Positions 42,566 through 50,206 of a DNA stretch of 64,000 nt are shown one piece after another. Position 1 is the stretch's first letter. Every line of letters begins with the position of its first letter. The position numbers and the translations under genes are program-made. The stretch is from Borreliella californiensis (GTDB lineage Bacteria; Spirochaetota; Spirochaetia; Borreliales; Borreliaceae), in contig NZ_JACHFB010000001.1 of assembly GCF_014205885.1 (NCBI RefSeq), positions 1 to 64,000 of the forward strand. The letters are read 5' to 3'. Below the pieces are notes generated by a model. It was not told the DNA's origin, searched no databases, and was given only the letters and a program-made list of their open reading frames with translations.

Positions 42566-42639
42566 GTGTCCATAGCTCAGTTGGATAGAGCGTTAGATTG
42601 CGATTCTTAAGGTCGGAGGTTCAAGTCCTCTTGGACACG
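42566..42639 (+). tRNA. tRNA-Arg (GCG)
   Basis: A 74-nt cloverleaf with acceptor GTGTCCA pairing with TGGACAC and discriminator G. The D-arm is GCTC/GAGC. The anticodon loop TTGCGAT gives anticodon GCG, which reads CGC and CGU. The anticodon stem (TTAGA/TCTTA) has one T-T mismatch. Most bacteria use ACG (inosine) for this box. Confidence 0.88.
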
Positions 42640-42655
42640 AAAAGTTTTTTAGTTT

Positions 42656-42742
42656 GGAGAGATGGCCGAGTGGCTTAAGGCGCACGCTTGGAAAGCGTGT
42701 ATACAGTAAAATGTATCATGGGTTCGAATCCCATTCTCTCCG
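42656..42742 (+). tRNA. tRNA-Ser (GGA)
   Basis: An 87-nt class II tRNA with acceptor GGAGAGA pairing with TCTCTCC. The anticodon loop CTTGGAAAG contains GGA, decoding UCC/UCU. The variable arm is TATACAGTAAAATGTATCA. It ends 3 nt before the SRP RNA and was probably co-transcribed with it. Confidence 0.96.
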
Positions 42743-42745
42743 ATT

Positions 42746-42839
42746 CCTAGGACCCGTACTATCAAGCATTGCCGAATCCCGTCAGGACTGGAAGGTAGCA
42801 GCGGTAAGCGATTTTTTTGATGAGTACGCAAGTCTTAGG
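42746..42839 (+). ncRNA. ffs: Signal recognition particle RNA (4.5S type)
   Basis: A 94-nt hairpin RNA. The ends CCTAGGAC (42746-42753) and GTCTTAGG (42832-42839) pair, followed inward by GTACT/AGTAC. The apical part holds the SRP domain IV signature with GTCAGGACTGGAAGGTAGCAGC, given here in its central 18 nt as AGGACTGGAAGGTAGCAG: the GGAA-type tetraloop and the symmetrical AGCAG loop that bind Ffh. It is the short 4.5S form without an Alu domain. It follows tRNA-Ser(GGA) by 3 nt. Confidence 0.93.
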
Positions 42840-43075
42840 TTTAATTTTGAGCCAAAATGCAATGCTTTGCTGTATGTTAAGATATAGATTAATCTTTTTG
42901 AAACCTTCAATTTTATTATACTTTTTAGAAAGTTTTTCTTTATTAGATATTTTTTATGTTTCATAAAATTCTTTGGTAATTCTTTTAAAGTAGTGGGTAG
43001 TTCTGAGATATAAATATGTTGTATTATGTATTTACTAATATTTTACTTATTAAAGCATAGGGAGGTAAAAAGTTA

Positions 43076-44758
43076 ATGGCGTCTTCAAGAGGCACTGCTC
43101 TTAAGAAACGCCCGAGAGATTTCAACTCTCTTGAAGGGCAAGACTTTGTTGTTGAAACTCTAAAGCATTCTATAGAGAAAAATAAAATAGCCAATGCTTA
43201 TATTTTTTCAGGGCCAAGAGGTGTTGGTAAGACTTCATCAGCTAGGGCTTTTGCCAGATGCTTAAATTGCAAGAATGGTCCGACAGTTATGCCATGTGGA
43301 GAGTGCAGCAATTGTAAATCTATTGAGAATGACAGCAGTCTTGATGTTATTGAAATTGATGGTGCTTCAAACACTTCAGTCCAAGATATTAGACAAATTA
43401 AAGAAGAGATAATGTTTCCTCCCGCAATTTCTAAATATAGAATATATATTATTGATGAAGTTCACATGCTTTCCAATTCTGCTTTTAATGCTCTTTTAAA
43501 GACAATTGAAGAACCTCCAAATTATATTGTTTTTATTTTTGCCACTACAGAGTCACACAAGCTTCCAGAGACAATAAAAAGCAGATGCCAACATTTTAGT
43601 TTTAAACTTCTATCTTTAGAAAAGATTTATGATATGCTTAAGAAGGTTTGTTTAGAGGATCATATTAAATATGAAGATGAAGCTTTAAAATGGATTGCAT
43701 ATAAAAGTAGTGGTAGTGTAAGAGATGCGTATACTCTTTTTGATCAGATAGTTTCTTTTACCGATTCTAACATTAAATTAGATCAAATAAGATCCAAAAT
43801 GGGCTTAACCAATGATGAATTTTTAGAAAAGTTGTCAGTTAGCATTCTTAGTGAAGATGTAAAAGAGTTAATTTGTGTTCTGGATTCTATTTTTTCATCT
43901 GGAGTGTCTTATGAGCAATTTCTTTTAGATTCAATCGAGTTTTTTAGAGAGGCATTATTTTTAAAGATAGGTGTTAAAAATTTTGAGTTTGTTGGAATTA
44001 AATCTGAGGATTTGAGAAAGAAATTAATTGAGTTTGATTTGAACTATCTTGAGAGAATTATTGTTGTTTTGCTTGAAACTTACAGGGATTTGCAATTTTC
44101 GGTTAATCCAAGATATGAGCTTGAGATTAATTTTATTAAAATTTTAAGACTTAAAAATTATATTCCAAATCATGTTTTAATAAAGCAAATTCAAAATCTT
44201 GAAGATAATTTGTTAGAAAACATTGCTATAGATTCAAACAATTTTGATGTTTTAGAAAGTGATAAGAGCAAGGATGATTTAGCTTTTATTCCAGCAAAAT
44301 CTAGCTTAAAATGTGAATTTTCTGAAATCGAATCTTTTAAAAAAGAGGAGGCTGATCGTGATGAAAATTTACCAACAAAAATTGATAAAAGTTTTATAGA
44401 AACTAATAGTATTGACGAGATTGATGAGATTTTTATTGAAGATGATAATTTAAGTCAAGCAAATGATTTTGTTGATATAAGAGATAAATTTATTTATATT
44501 GTTTCAAGATATGTTCAAACTTTAGTTCATTCAGGAGAAGTTGCTATTGATGACAATGTTCTTTATTATAAGGTGTTTAGTGAGTTTGAATATAATGAGC
44601 TTCAAAATTATAAAGGTGAGATAAGATCTGAATTTTATAAAGAATTTCCCAATTTAAGCATTGTGTTTCAGAAAAATTTTCAAAGCCTTGAAAAGGATTT
44701 TGAAAAATTAGAAACTGTAAAAAATATTTTTGGAGCAAGTGAAGTTCTGGAGGAATAA
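43076..44758 (+). CDS. dnaX: DNA polymerase III subunits gamma/tau
   Basis: 560 residues. The N-terminal AAA+ clamp-loader core has FSGPRGVGKTSSARAFA (Walker A), the zinc module CLNCKNG...CGECSNC, YIIDEVHMLSNSAFNALLKT (Walker B, sensor) and the FATTE block. After residue 370 the tau-specific part is acidic and variable. GGGAGG lies 12 nt before the ATG. I saw no clear slippery A-run with hairpin of the E. coli kind, so the short gamma form may be absent. ebfC follows after 4 nt, the conserved dnaX-ybaB pair. Confidence 0.95.
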   Translation: MASSRGTALKKRPRDFNSLEGQDFVVETLKHSIEKNKIANAYIFSGPRGVGKTSSARAFARCLNCKNGPTVMPCGECSNCKSIENDSSLDVIEIDGASNTSVQDIRQIKEEIMFPPAISKYRIYIIDEVHMLSNSAFNALLKTIEEPPNYIVFIFATTESHKLPETIKSRCQHFSFKLLSLEKIYDMLKKVCLEDHIKYEDEALKWIAYKSSGSVRDAYTLFDQIVSFTDSNIKLDQIRSKMGLTNDEFLEKLSVSILSEDVKELICVLDSIFSSGVSYEQFLLDSIEFFREALFLKIGVKNFEFVGIKSEDLRKKLIEFDLNYLERIIVVLLETYRDLQFSVNPRYELEINFIKILRLKNYIPNHVLIKQIQNLEDNLLENIAIDSNNFDVLESDKSKDDLAFIPAKSSLKCEFSEIESFKKEEADRDENLPTKIDKSFIETNSIDEIDEIFIEDDNLSQANDFVDIRDKFIYIVSRYVQTLVHSGEVAIDDNVLYYKVFSEFEYNELQNYKGEIRSEFYKEFPNLSIVFQKNFQSLEKDFEKLETVKNIFGASEVLEE

Positions 44759-44762
44759 AAAT

Positions 44763-45062
44763 ATGGCAGTAAATCCGTTGGATTTTTTAAAAAATATGTC
44801 TAGCGTTAAGAATAATATTGATAATATTAAAAAGGAAATTTCTAAAATTACGGTTTGTGGTAAAGCGGGTAGCAATATTGTTGCTATTGATATGGATGGC
44901 GAATTTAATGTTAAAAAAGTTTCAATCAATAAGGAATTTTTTGATGATTTAGACAATGATGCTTTTGAACAAATGGTTAAATCTGCTTTAAATGATGCTG
45001 TTTCTAAGGTTAAAGAAGAGATAAAATTAAAAACCATGGGAGTTCTTCCTTTTGGAATGTAG
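44763..45062 (+). CDS. ebfC: Nucleoid-associated protein EbfC (YbaB family)
   Basis: A 99-residue YbaB/EbfC protein: N-terminal helix LDFLKNMSSVKNNIDNIKKEI, a beta region KAGSNIVAIDMDGEFNVKKVSI cut here for length, and C-terminal helix MVKSALNDAVSKVKEEI. The dimer has a tweezer shape and binds DNA. In B. burgdorferi it was first found through binding to erp lipoprotein operators and coats the nucleoid. I start at the ATG at 44763, where GGAGG lies about 9 nt upstream. Confidence 0.95.
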   Translation: MAVNPLDFLKNMSSVKNNIDNIKKEISKITVCGKAGSNIVAIDMDGEFNVKKVSINKEFFDDLDNDAFEQMVKSALNDAVSKVKEEIKLKTMGVLPFGM

Positions 45063-45232
45063 TTTTTAATTTTGTAAAAGTTATATTTTGATTTTTCAAT
45101 ATAATATTAAGCGCTTTATAACTTGTAGTATTCCATATAAATGTAATTAATCAGATATAACTTTTGTATTGGGTAAGCATTTTTATTTATTTAATTATTT
45201 TTAAATACATGCCCTAAGTTTTAGGAGGATTT

Positions 45233-45742
45233 ATGTCAATGTTATTGCAGAAAACTTTATGTATTATTAAGCCAGATGGAGTTAGGAGGGGTTTAATTGG
45301 TGATGTAGTTTCTAGATTTGAAAGAGTAGGTTTAAAAATGGTTGCTGCTAAAATGCTTCTTGTTGATGAGAGTTTAGCAAAAAAACATTATTTATATGAT
45401 GATATTGTCTTTAGACATAGTGAGGCGGTTTGGAATTCTTTAATTAAATTTATTTCAAATTCTCCTGTTTTTGCATTTGTTGTTGAAGGGGTTGAAAGCA
45501 TAGAAGTTGTTAGAAAGCTTTGTGGTGCTACTGAGCCAAAATTAGCTATTCCTGGAACAATACGGGGAGATTTTTCTTATCATAGTTTTAAGTATTCAAA
45601 TGAAAAAGGTTTTTCAATTTATAATGTGATTCATGCATCTGCAAATGAGGTAGATGCGATTCGTGAAATACCAATTTGGTTTAAAGATAATGAAATTTTA
45701 AACTACAAAAGAGATGATGAATGTGAACATTATTATTGTTAA
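45233..45742 (+). CDS. ndk: Nucleoside diphosphate kinase
   Basis: 169 residues, about 25 longer than the usual 143 (an insertion plus a C-terminal extension). It opens with TLCIIKPDGVRRGLIGDV, the nucleotide-binding start. The active-site His134 lies in NVIHASA; the family consensus is NxxHGSD, so Gly-Ser-Asp became Ala-Ser-Ala. IPGTIRGDFS is the conserved loop before it. NDK transfers phosphate between NTPs and NDPs through the His. TAGGAGG lies 6 nt before the ATG. A terminator follows. Confidence 0.9.
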   Translation: MSMLLQKTLCIIKPDGVRRGLIGDVVSRFERVGLKMVAAKMLLVDESLAKKHYLYDDIVFRHSEAVWNSLIKFISNSPVFAFVVEGVESIEVVRKLCGATEPKLAIPGTIRGDFSYHSFKYSNEKGFSIYNVIHASANEVDAIREIPIWFKDNEILNYKRDDECEHYYC

Positions 45743-45777
45743 TTTTTATAATCTATTTCTTTAAGGGAATAAGTTGT

Positions 45778-45816
45778 AAATTGCTCTTATGCCAATCGAA
45801 AGTAAGAGCAATTTTT
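45778..45816 (+). terminator. Terminator after ndk
   Basis: AAATTGCTCTTA (45778-45789) pairs perfectly with TAAGAGCAATTT (45803-45814); loop 13 nt; TTGT follows after further T residues. It lies 35 nt after the ndk stop. Confidence 0.85.
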
Positions 45817-45866
45817 GTACTTTTGTTTGAATTTTTTATTTTTAGAAGAATTCTTATACAGAAGAT

Positions 45867-45880
45867 TGCTCTTAAGAGCA
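45867..45880. repeat. Second, loopless copy of the ndk terminator stem
   Basis: TGCTCTTAAGAGCA is a perfect 14-bp palindrome that reuses the stem sequence of the terminator 60-90 nt upstream. It is followed by GTGTTTTTACTTTGG, similar to the TTTTTGTACTTTTG after the first copy. It looks like a duplicated terminator with the loop deleted. The rest of 45743-46023 holds no gene. Confidence 0.6.
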
Positions 45881-46023
45881 GTGTTTTTACTTTGGTTTTA
45901 TGTTTTGCATTATAATTGATTATGTAAATAAATTTTGTTTGATAAAATTTTAATGTCGTGTTGTTATGTTTAATATATTGTCAATTAAAATAGAATAAAT
46001 TTCTAGTCTTGTGAAAAATATTT

Positions 46024-46551
46024 ATGAAAATATATAGACTATATTCGTTATTTTTGTTTTTTTCTTGTACTTTCGATTATGATGAATATTCTAATAGATC
46101 TGATGCTGCCAAAAAGTTTCCTTCAATACAAATATTAGGAATCAAGTATTATGATGTTGTATACAATAAAGAGCAGACCGTTTTAGATTCTTTAAGTTTT
46201 AGTTATTTTAATGACTATAAAATTTATAAGGTAGAGAATGGAAGGTTTTTATATCGTTCACTAGATAATGAAATTTTAGGGAAGTTTAATAATTTGGAAG
46301 GTTCTTATATTACAAAGGATTTGGATATGAGAGATTCTGTAGAATTTAAAATAGAAGATAAAAATAATTATTATTTGCTTAATTCAAATAGGCTTTTATG
46401 GAAGAATAAAGATAAGAAGTTGCAATCTCCTCCAAATGAGATAGTATTAATTAGATTTAATCATAGCAAAATAAAAGGAAAAGGGTTTTCTTATTTTTTA
46501 AAGAGCAATGTTTTTTATTTTGATTCTGGTGTTGAAGGAATCATGAATTGA
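46024..46551 (+). CDS. lptC: LptC-like lipoprotein
   Basis: 175 residues. Signal MKIYRLYSLFLFFSC with lipobox FFSC. The mature part follows the LptC pattern of paired strands; the end is most telling: YLLNSNRLLWKNKDKKL, NEIVLIRFNHSKIKGKGFSY and FDSGVEGIM, resembling L.wn......... G.G...d......G in LptC. LptC normally is a membrane-anchored bridge between LptB2FG and LptA. Its stop codon overlaps the lptA start by 4 nt, and lptB follows, which supports the call. No ribosome site is obvious. Confidence 0.65.
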   Translation: MKIYRLYSLFLFFSCTFDYDEYSNRSDAAKKFPSIQILGIKYYDVVYNKEQTVLDSLSFSYFNDYKIYKVENGRFLYRSLDNEILGKFNNLEGSYITKDLDMRDSVEFKIEDKNNYYLLNSNRLLWKNKDKKLQSPPNEIVLIRFNHSKIKGKGFSYFLKSNVFYFDSGVEGIMN

Positions 46552-47243
46552 GAGATTTAATTTTAATATGGATTTTTATTATTTTTGTTAATAATATTCA
46601 AGCAACACAAATAGAATCTAATCTTAAACCTGAAAGGCTTAAAGGAGACGAAGAGAAAAGTACTAGTTTTACCTTTAAGTCAGATTTTGCACAAGGAATG
46701 GTGTCTTCTTTTTATAAAAAAATTGTTTTAAAAGGGAATTCAGAGGTTATGTCCCCAGATTTCAATCTTAGAGCAGATGAAATTGAAATTTATGGCGAAA
46801 ACGGCTCTTATCTTGAAGCTAGAGGGAATGTTTTTTATAAAGACTATAAGAATAAGATGCATGTTAAATCTCAGTTTTTGTTTTTTAATAGAAAATTGGA
46901 TAATTTTTATCTTCAAAAAGGGGTTGAGCTTGAAGACTTAGAAAACAATATGCTTATTAAAGCAGAAAGAGTTGAAGGCAGCAATAAAGCTAATGTTTAT
47001 ATTATGCAATATTCTGTTAAAATATATAAGGATGATACTTTTGCAAGAGCTGAGAATGGGACTTATAATAAAGAAGAAAAAGAAATGATTCTTGAGGGGG
47101 TTCCAGTAATTTACCAGAAAGACAATTATTATTCTGCTTCAAGAATAATTTTCAATACAAAAACTAATAGGTATAAACTTGAGGGAAGTGTTGAGGGAGA
47201 GTTTACTCAAGTTGAGAATGATGTTTCTGAAGAGAAAAAATAA
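46548..47243 (+). CDS. lptA: LptA/OstA-like periplasmic protein
   Basis: 231 residues with a TTG start and a signal peptide (LILIWIFIIFVNNIQA). The mature part has the OstA/LptA beta-jellyroll repeats: VLKGNSEVMSPDFNLRADEIEIY, then YLEARGNVFYKD, MLIKAERVEGSNKAN and the later FARAENGTYNKEEKEMILEGVPVIYQ block (in part). Such proteins polymerise into a bridge carrying lipid across the periplasm. Since Borrelia makes no LPS, a different cargo is expected. It overlaps lptB by 23 nt. Confidence 0.8.
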   Translation: MRDLILIWIFIIFVNNIQATQIESNLKPERLKGDEEKSTSFTFKSDFAQGMVSSFYKKIVLKGNSEVMSPDFNLRADEIEIYGENGSYLEARGNVFYKDYKNKMHVKSQFLFFNRKLDNFYLQKGVELEDLENNMLIKAERVEGSNKANVYIMQYSVKIYKDDTFARAENGTYNKEEKEMILEGVPVIYQKDNYYSASRIIFNTKTNRYKLEGSVEGEFTQVENDVSEEKK

Positions 47244-48012
47244 AATAAAAGAGATTAAGGAAAGTCTTAATCTTAATTCTATTAATAATGTTGTCTTAAA
47301 GGCAGACAATATTATTAAAAAGTATGGTGAAAAGTTTGCTGTTAATGGTATTACGATTGACATTCATAAAGGTGAGGTTGTGGGGCTTCTTGGTCCAAAC
47401 GGAGCTGGCAAAACAACAACATTTTATACTATTGTGGGTTTTATTAAGCCTAATGCCGGCAAAGTTTTAATAAATGATTATAATATTTCATCTCTTAATA
47501 TGTATGAGCGTGCACGAATAGGGATTGTATATCTTCCCCAAGATGCTTCAATTTTTAGAGAACTTACAGTTGAAGAGAATATTATGGTTGCTTTAGAGAG
47601 AAGAGAGGATTTATCTAATGCTGAGCGCAAGATAGAACTTGTGAATTTACTTAAAGAATTTGAGATAAAAAGAATACAAAGCCAAAAAGCTTATACTCTT
47701 TCTGGTGGAGAGAGAAGGCGAGCAGAGATAGCAAGAGCTTTGGCTGTAAATCCCTATTTTTTACTCTTAGATGAACCTTTTGCGGGTATTGATCCTATTG
47801 CTATTGGGGATATAAAGAATATAATAAAAATTTTAAAAGAGAGAAACATAGGAGTTCTTATTACTGATCATAATGTAAGAGATGCTTTTGATATAATAGA
47901 CAGAGCTTATATTGTTTATCAGGGGCAAGTGCTTGATGAGGGTGGTGTTGATTATATAATAAGTAGTGAGAAAGCTAAAAAGCTTTATTTAGGAGAAGAA
48001 TTTAGATTATGA
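47221..48012 (+). CDS. lptB: LptB-type ABC transporter ATPase
   Basis: About 263 residues from the ATG at 47221; an N-terminal extension of 25 residues precedes the core. Walker A is GPNGAGKTTTFY and the Q-loop is IVYLPQDASIFREL, the LptB-specific form. The signature motif LSGGERRRAEIARALAV, Walker B FLLLDEPFAGIDP and ITDHNVRD (switch His) follow. LptB powers extraction of lipid from the inner membrane with LptF/G, which are not in the window. The start is uncertain because the frame is open farther upstream (TTG at 47179). Confidence 0.92.
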   Translation: MFLKRKNKIKEIKESLNLNSINNVVLKADNIIKKYGEKFAVNGITIDIHKGEVVGLLGPNGAGKTTTFYTIVGFIKPNAGKVLINDYNISSLNMYERARIGIVYLPQDASIFRELTVEENIMVALERREDLSNAERKIELVNLLKEFEIKRIQSQKAYTLSGGERRRAEIARALAVNPYFLLLDEPFAGIDPIAIGDIKNIIKILKERNIGVLITDHNVRDAFDIIDRAYIVYQGQVLDEGGVDYIISSEKAKKLYLGEEFRL

Positions 48013-48698
48013 AAACAATAGATCATGAACTTTATTATGAATTTAAGATAGCTAATGATGTTAAAATGATTTATACTAAAAAGCCTTTTAATCTAAATTT
48101 AAAAGAACTTAGTAATGATAATTTCAACTTTGTTCCCAAGTCTAAGAAAATAAAATATTTAAAACAATTGCATACAGATATTATTTATAAAGTTGAAGAT
48201 GATTTTATTAATTTTCAAGAAGGAGATGGCCTTATATCTACCTCTTTAGATGTAGCTCTTGTTGCTTATTTTGCAGACTGTCTTCCGATATACCTTTATG
48301 ATTCAGTGAAAAAAATTATAGGACTTATTCACAGTGGATATAAAGGAAGCTTTAATTTGATTGTTTTAAAAATGTTGTTTATGTTTGAAAAAATGGGATC
48401 AACTTTTAAGGATTTGAAAATTGTTTTTGGGCCTTATAACAGATCTTGTTGTTATGAAGTTTCTGAAATTTTCTTAAAAGAAGTAAGTAATAAATTTAGC
48501 AAAGGTTTATTAAATGCTTCTTTTGTCACAAGAGATGGTAAAATATATTTTGATAATGCTAGTTTTAATTTAAATTTACTTTCTAGTTTTAATTTAAATA
48601 TTTATAATTCAAAGCTTTGTACGTATTGTTTGAAAAATCTTTATTCTTATAGAAGATTAAGAGAAAGTCAAAGCTATGCTTTAATTTGGAGAATTTAG
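48009..48698 (+). CDS. pgeF: PgeF/YfiH laccase-domain protein
   Basis: 229 residues of the DUF152 (YfiH/YlmD) family. Metal-binding motifs are LKQLHTDII (His), FADCLPIYLYD (Cys) and GLIHSGYKGSFN (His); GPYNRSCCYEVS is the last family block. Members were first called polyphenol oxidases. PgeF of E. coli edits misincorporated peptidoglycan precursors, and related enzymes act on purine nucleosides. The start overlaps lptB by 4 nt. In B. burgdorferi a peptidoglycan role is plausible given its unusual ornithine-containing wall; this is inference. Confidence 0.88.
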   Translation: MKTIDHELYYEFKIANDVKMIYTKKPFNLNLKELSNDNFNFVPKSKKIKYLKQLHTDIIYKVEDDFINFQEGDGLISTSLDVALVAYFADCLPIYLYDSVKKIIGLIHSGYKGSFNLIVLKMLFMFEKMGSTFKDLKIVFGPYNRSCCYEVSEIFLKEVSNKFSKGLLNASFVTRDGKIYFDNASFNLNLLSSFNLNIYNSKLCTYCLKNLYSYRRLRESQSYALIWRI

Positions 48699-48699
48699 T

Positions 48700-49446
48700 T
48701 TGAACGTAAGAGATTTGTCTTTTAAGCTTAATTCAATTTTTGATATAAACAAGTATGAACATATTGATAAAAGTTTAAATGGGCTTCAAGTAGGAAATCT
48801 TAACGCCGAGGTTAACAAGGTTGCCTTTGCTGTTGATGCTAGCTTTTCAACTTTAAAAGAAGCAAAAGGAAATGATTTTTTAATTACCCATCATGGTATT
48901 TTTTGGTCAAAAAAAGAGCGCATTGTTTCTAATATGTATGATAAAATAAAATTTTTGATTGAAAATAATTTAGCTCTTTATTCGGTACACTTACCTATGG
49001 ATGCCCATTCTGTTTATTCGCATAGCAAAGTGTTATCAGATTTTTTAGGATTAAAAAATTCTTTTGTTTTTGGAAATTATGGGGGTATTAATTTAGGAAT
49101 TATTGCTGATTCTGTTTTTAGCTTTTCTGAAATTTTAGAAAAAATCAAAAAGCAAAATAAACATATTCTTTTTTCGAAAAAGTTTAAAGAGTCAGTGAAT
49201 AAGGTTGCGATTGTTAGTGGTTCTGGATACTCTTTTTTTAAAGAAGCTTTATGTCATGATGTAGATTTGTTTATAACTGGTGACACTTCTCATCAAATAT
49301 ATTCTTTAGCAGAAGAATTCGGTGTGAACTTGATTTTTGCAGGGCATTATTTTACTGAAACTTTTGGTTTAATTAAATTAATGGAAGATTTCAAAATTAA
49401 AGAAGATTTAGAGGTTAAATTTATTTATAAAGATACTAATTTATAA
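48700..49446 (+). CDS. Nif3/DUF34 family metal-binding protein
   Basis: 248 residues, TTG start with TGGAGA upstream. Metal-site motifs are FLITHHGIFW, LYSVHLPMDAH and, near the C-terminus, FITGDTSHQ and FAGHYFTETFG. This is the Nif3-like dinuclear metal fold, in some species called GTP cyclohydrolase 1 type 2. NGLQVG near residue 27 is a further signature. The biological role is unclear in bacteria. It is one base after pgeF and 10 nt before lspA. Confidence 0.9.
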   Translation: MNVRDLSFKLNSIFDINKYEHIDKSLNGLQVGNLNAEVNKVAFAVDASFSTLKEAKGNDFLITHHGIFWSKKERIVSNMYDKIKFLIENNLALYSVHLPMDAHSVYSHSKVLSDFLGLKNSFVFGNYGGINLGIIADSVFSFSEILEKIKKQNKHILFSKKFKESVNKVAIVSGSGYSFFKEALCHDVDLFITGDTSHQIYSLAEEFGVNLIFAGHYFTETFGLIKLMEDFKIKEDLEVKFIYKDTNL

Positions 49447-49456
49447 GGATTTTTGT

Positions 49457-49969
49457 ATGGGCGTTAGGAGTAAGCAATATTTCAATGTTTTTGTATTTAT
49501 TATTAGTTTAATTTTTTTTGATCAACTTTCCAAGTATTTGATAGTAAAGTATGTCAAATTGGGTTCAATATATTTTTCCTTTTTTGATGATTTTTTTAGG
49601 ATAATACATGTAAGAAACACTGGCATTTTATTTTCTATGGGTTCTAATATCCATTATAGCTTGAAAAAAATTTTTTTTCTTGCAATGCCTATTTTTATTT
49701 TAATATTTGTTTTTTATCTTTCTTTGAAAGAAAAAAATTGCATTGCCAGAATCTCACTTTTATTAATTTTTTCAGGAGGAGTTGGAAATGTTATTGATAG
49801 ATTGTTTAGACCTTCTGGGGTTGTGGATTTTTTAGATTTAAAATTTTATGGAATTTTTGGACTTGATAGATGGCCTACTTTTAATTTTGCAGATAGTTAT
49901 GTTGTTATAGGCATGATTTTATTCTTGGTTTATGATTTTTTTATAAAAAGAAAAGCGTTTAATAAATGA
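49457..49969 (+). CDS. lspA: Lipoprotein signal peptidase
   Basis: 170-residue four-helix membrane protease. The first catalytic Asp lies in GGVGNVIDRLFRP, the second in FNFADSYVVIG. The N-terminal DQLSKYLIV is the conserved start block, and HVRNTGILFSM is the family's N-T-G motif. It removes the signal peptide of prolipoproteins after diacylglyceryl transfer, which matters greatly in a bacterium whose surface is mainly lipoproteins. It is the target of globomycin. AAGGA precedes the ATG. The next gene overlaps it by 4 nt. Confidence 0.96.
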   Translation: MGVRSKQYFNVFVFIISLIFFDQLSKYLIVKYVKLGSIYFSFFDDFFRIIHVRNTGILFSMGSNIHYSLKKIFFLAMPIFILIFVFYLSLKEKNCIARISLLLIFSGGVGNVIDRLFRPSGVVDFLDLKFYGIFGLDRWPTFNFADSYVVIGMILFLVYDFFIKRKAFNK

Positions 49970-50193
49970 AGATTTTGGGTTTTATTTTATGCATATTAAT
50001 GAATTTATTTTTTATGTTTTTAGTGTTCTTTTTCGAGTTTTTTTTAGTTGTTAAATTTAGCATTATTGTAAAGCCTTATTTGCAATTTATATTGATTTTT
50101 ATGATGATTGTTTTTGCTGTTTTTGTGGGATATTTTGTGTCAATTTTTATTGTAAAAAGTTTGCTTATTAAGTTGTTTGAACTGGATCAATAA
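49966..50193 (+). CDS. Small membrane protein, unknown
   Basis: A 75-residue protein that is almost entirely hydrophobic, with two predicted membrane segments (about 4-27 and 35-65). It lacks a lipobox and any motif I recognise. It overlaps lspA by 4 nt, so translation is coupled. A link to envelope maturation is suggested only by position. Confidence 0.65.
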   Translation: MKILGFILCILMNLFFMFLVFFFEFFLVVKFSIIVKPYLQFILIFMMIVFAVFVGYFVSIFIVKSLLIKLFELDQ

Positions 50194-50206
50194 AAAGAGA
50201 GGCGTT

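Noticed and set aside
42649-42964. Open frames of 60-77 codons on both strands
   Set aside because: They run through tRNA-Ser(GGA) and the SRP RNA, which explain the sequence.
44758-44763. Programmed frameshift in dnaX
   Set aside because: No A-rich slippery run with a supporting hairpin was visible inside the gene.
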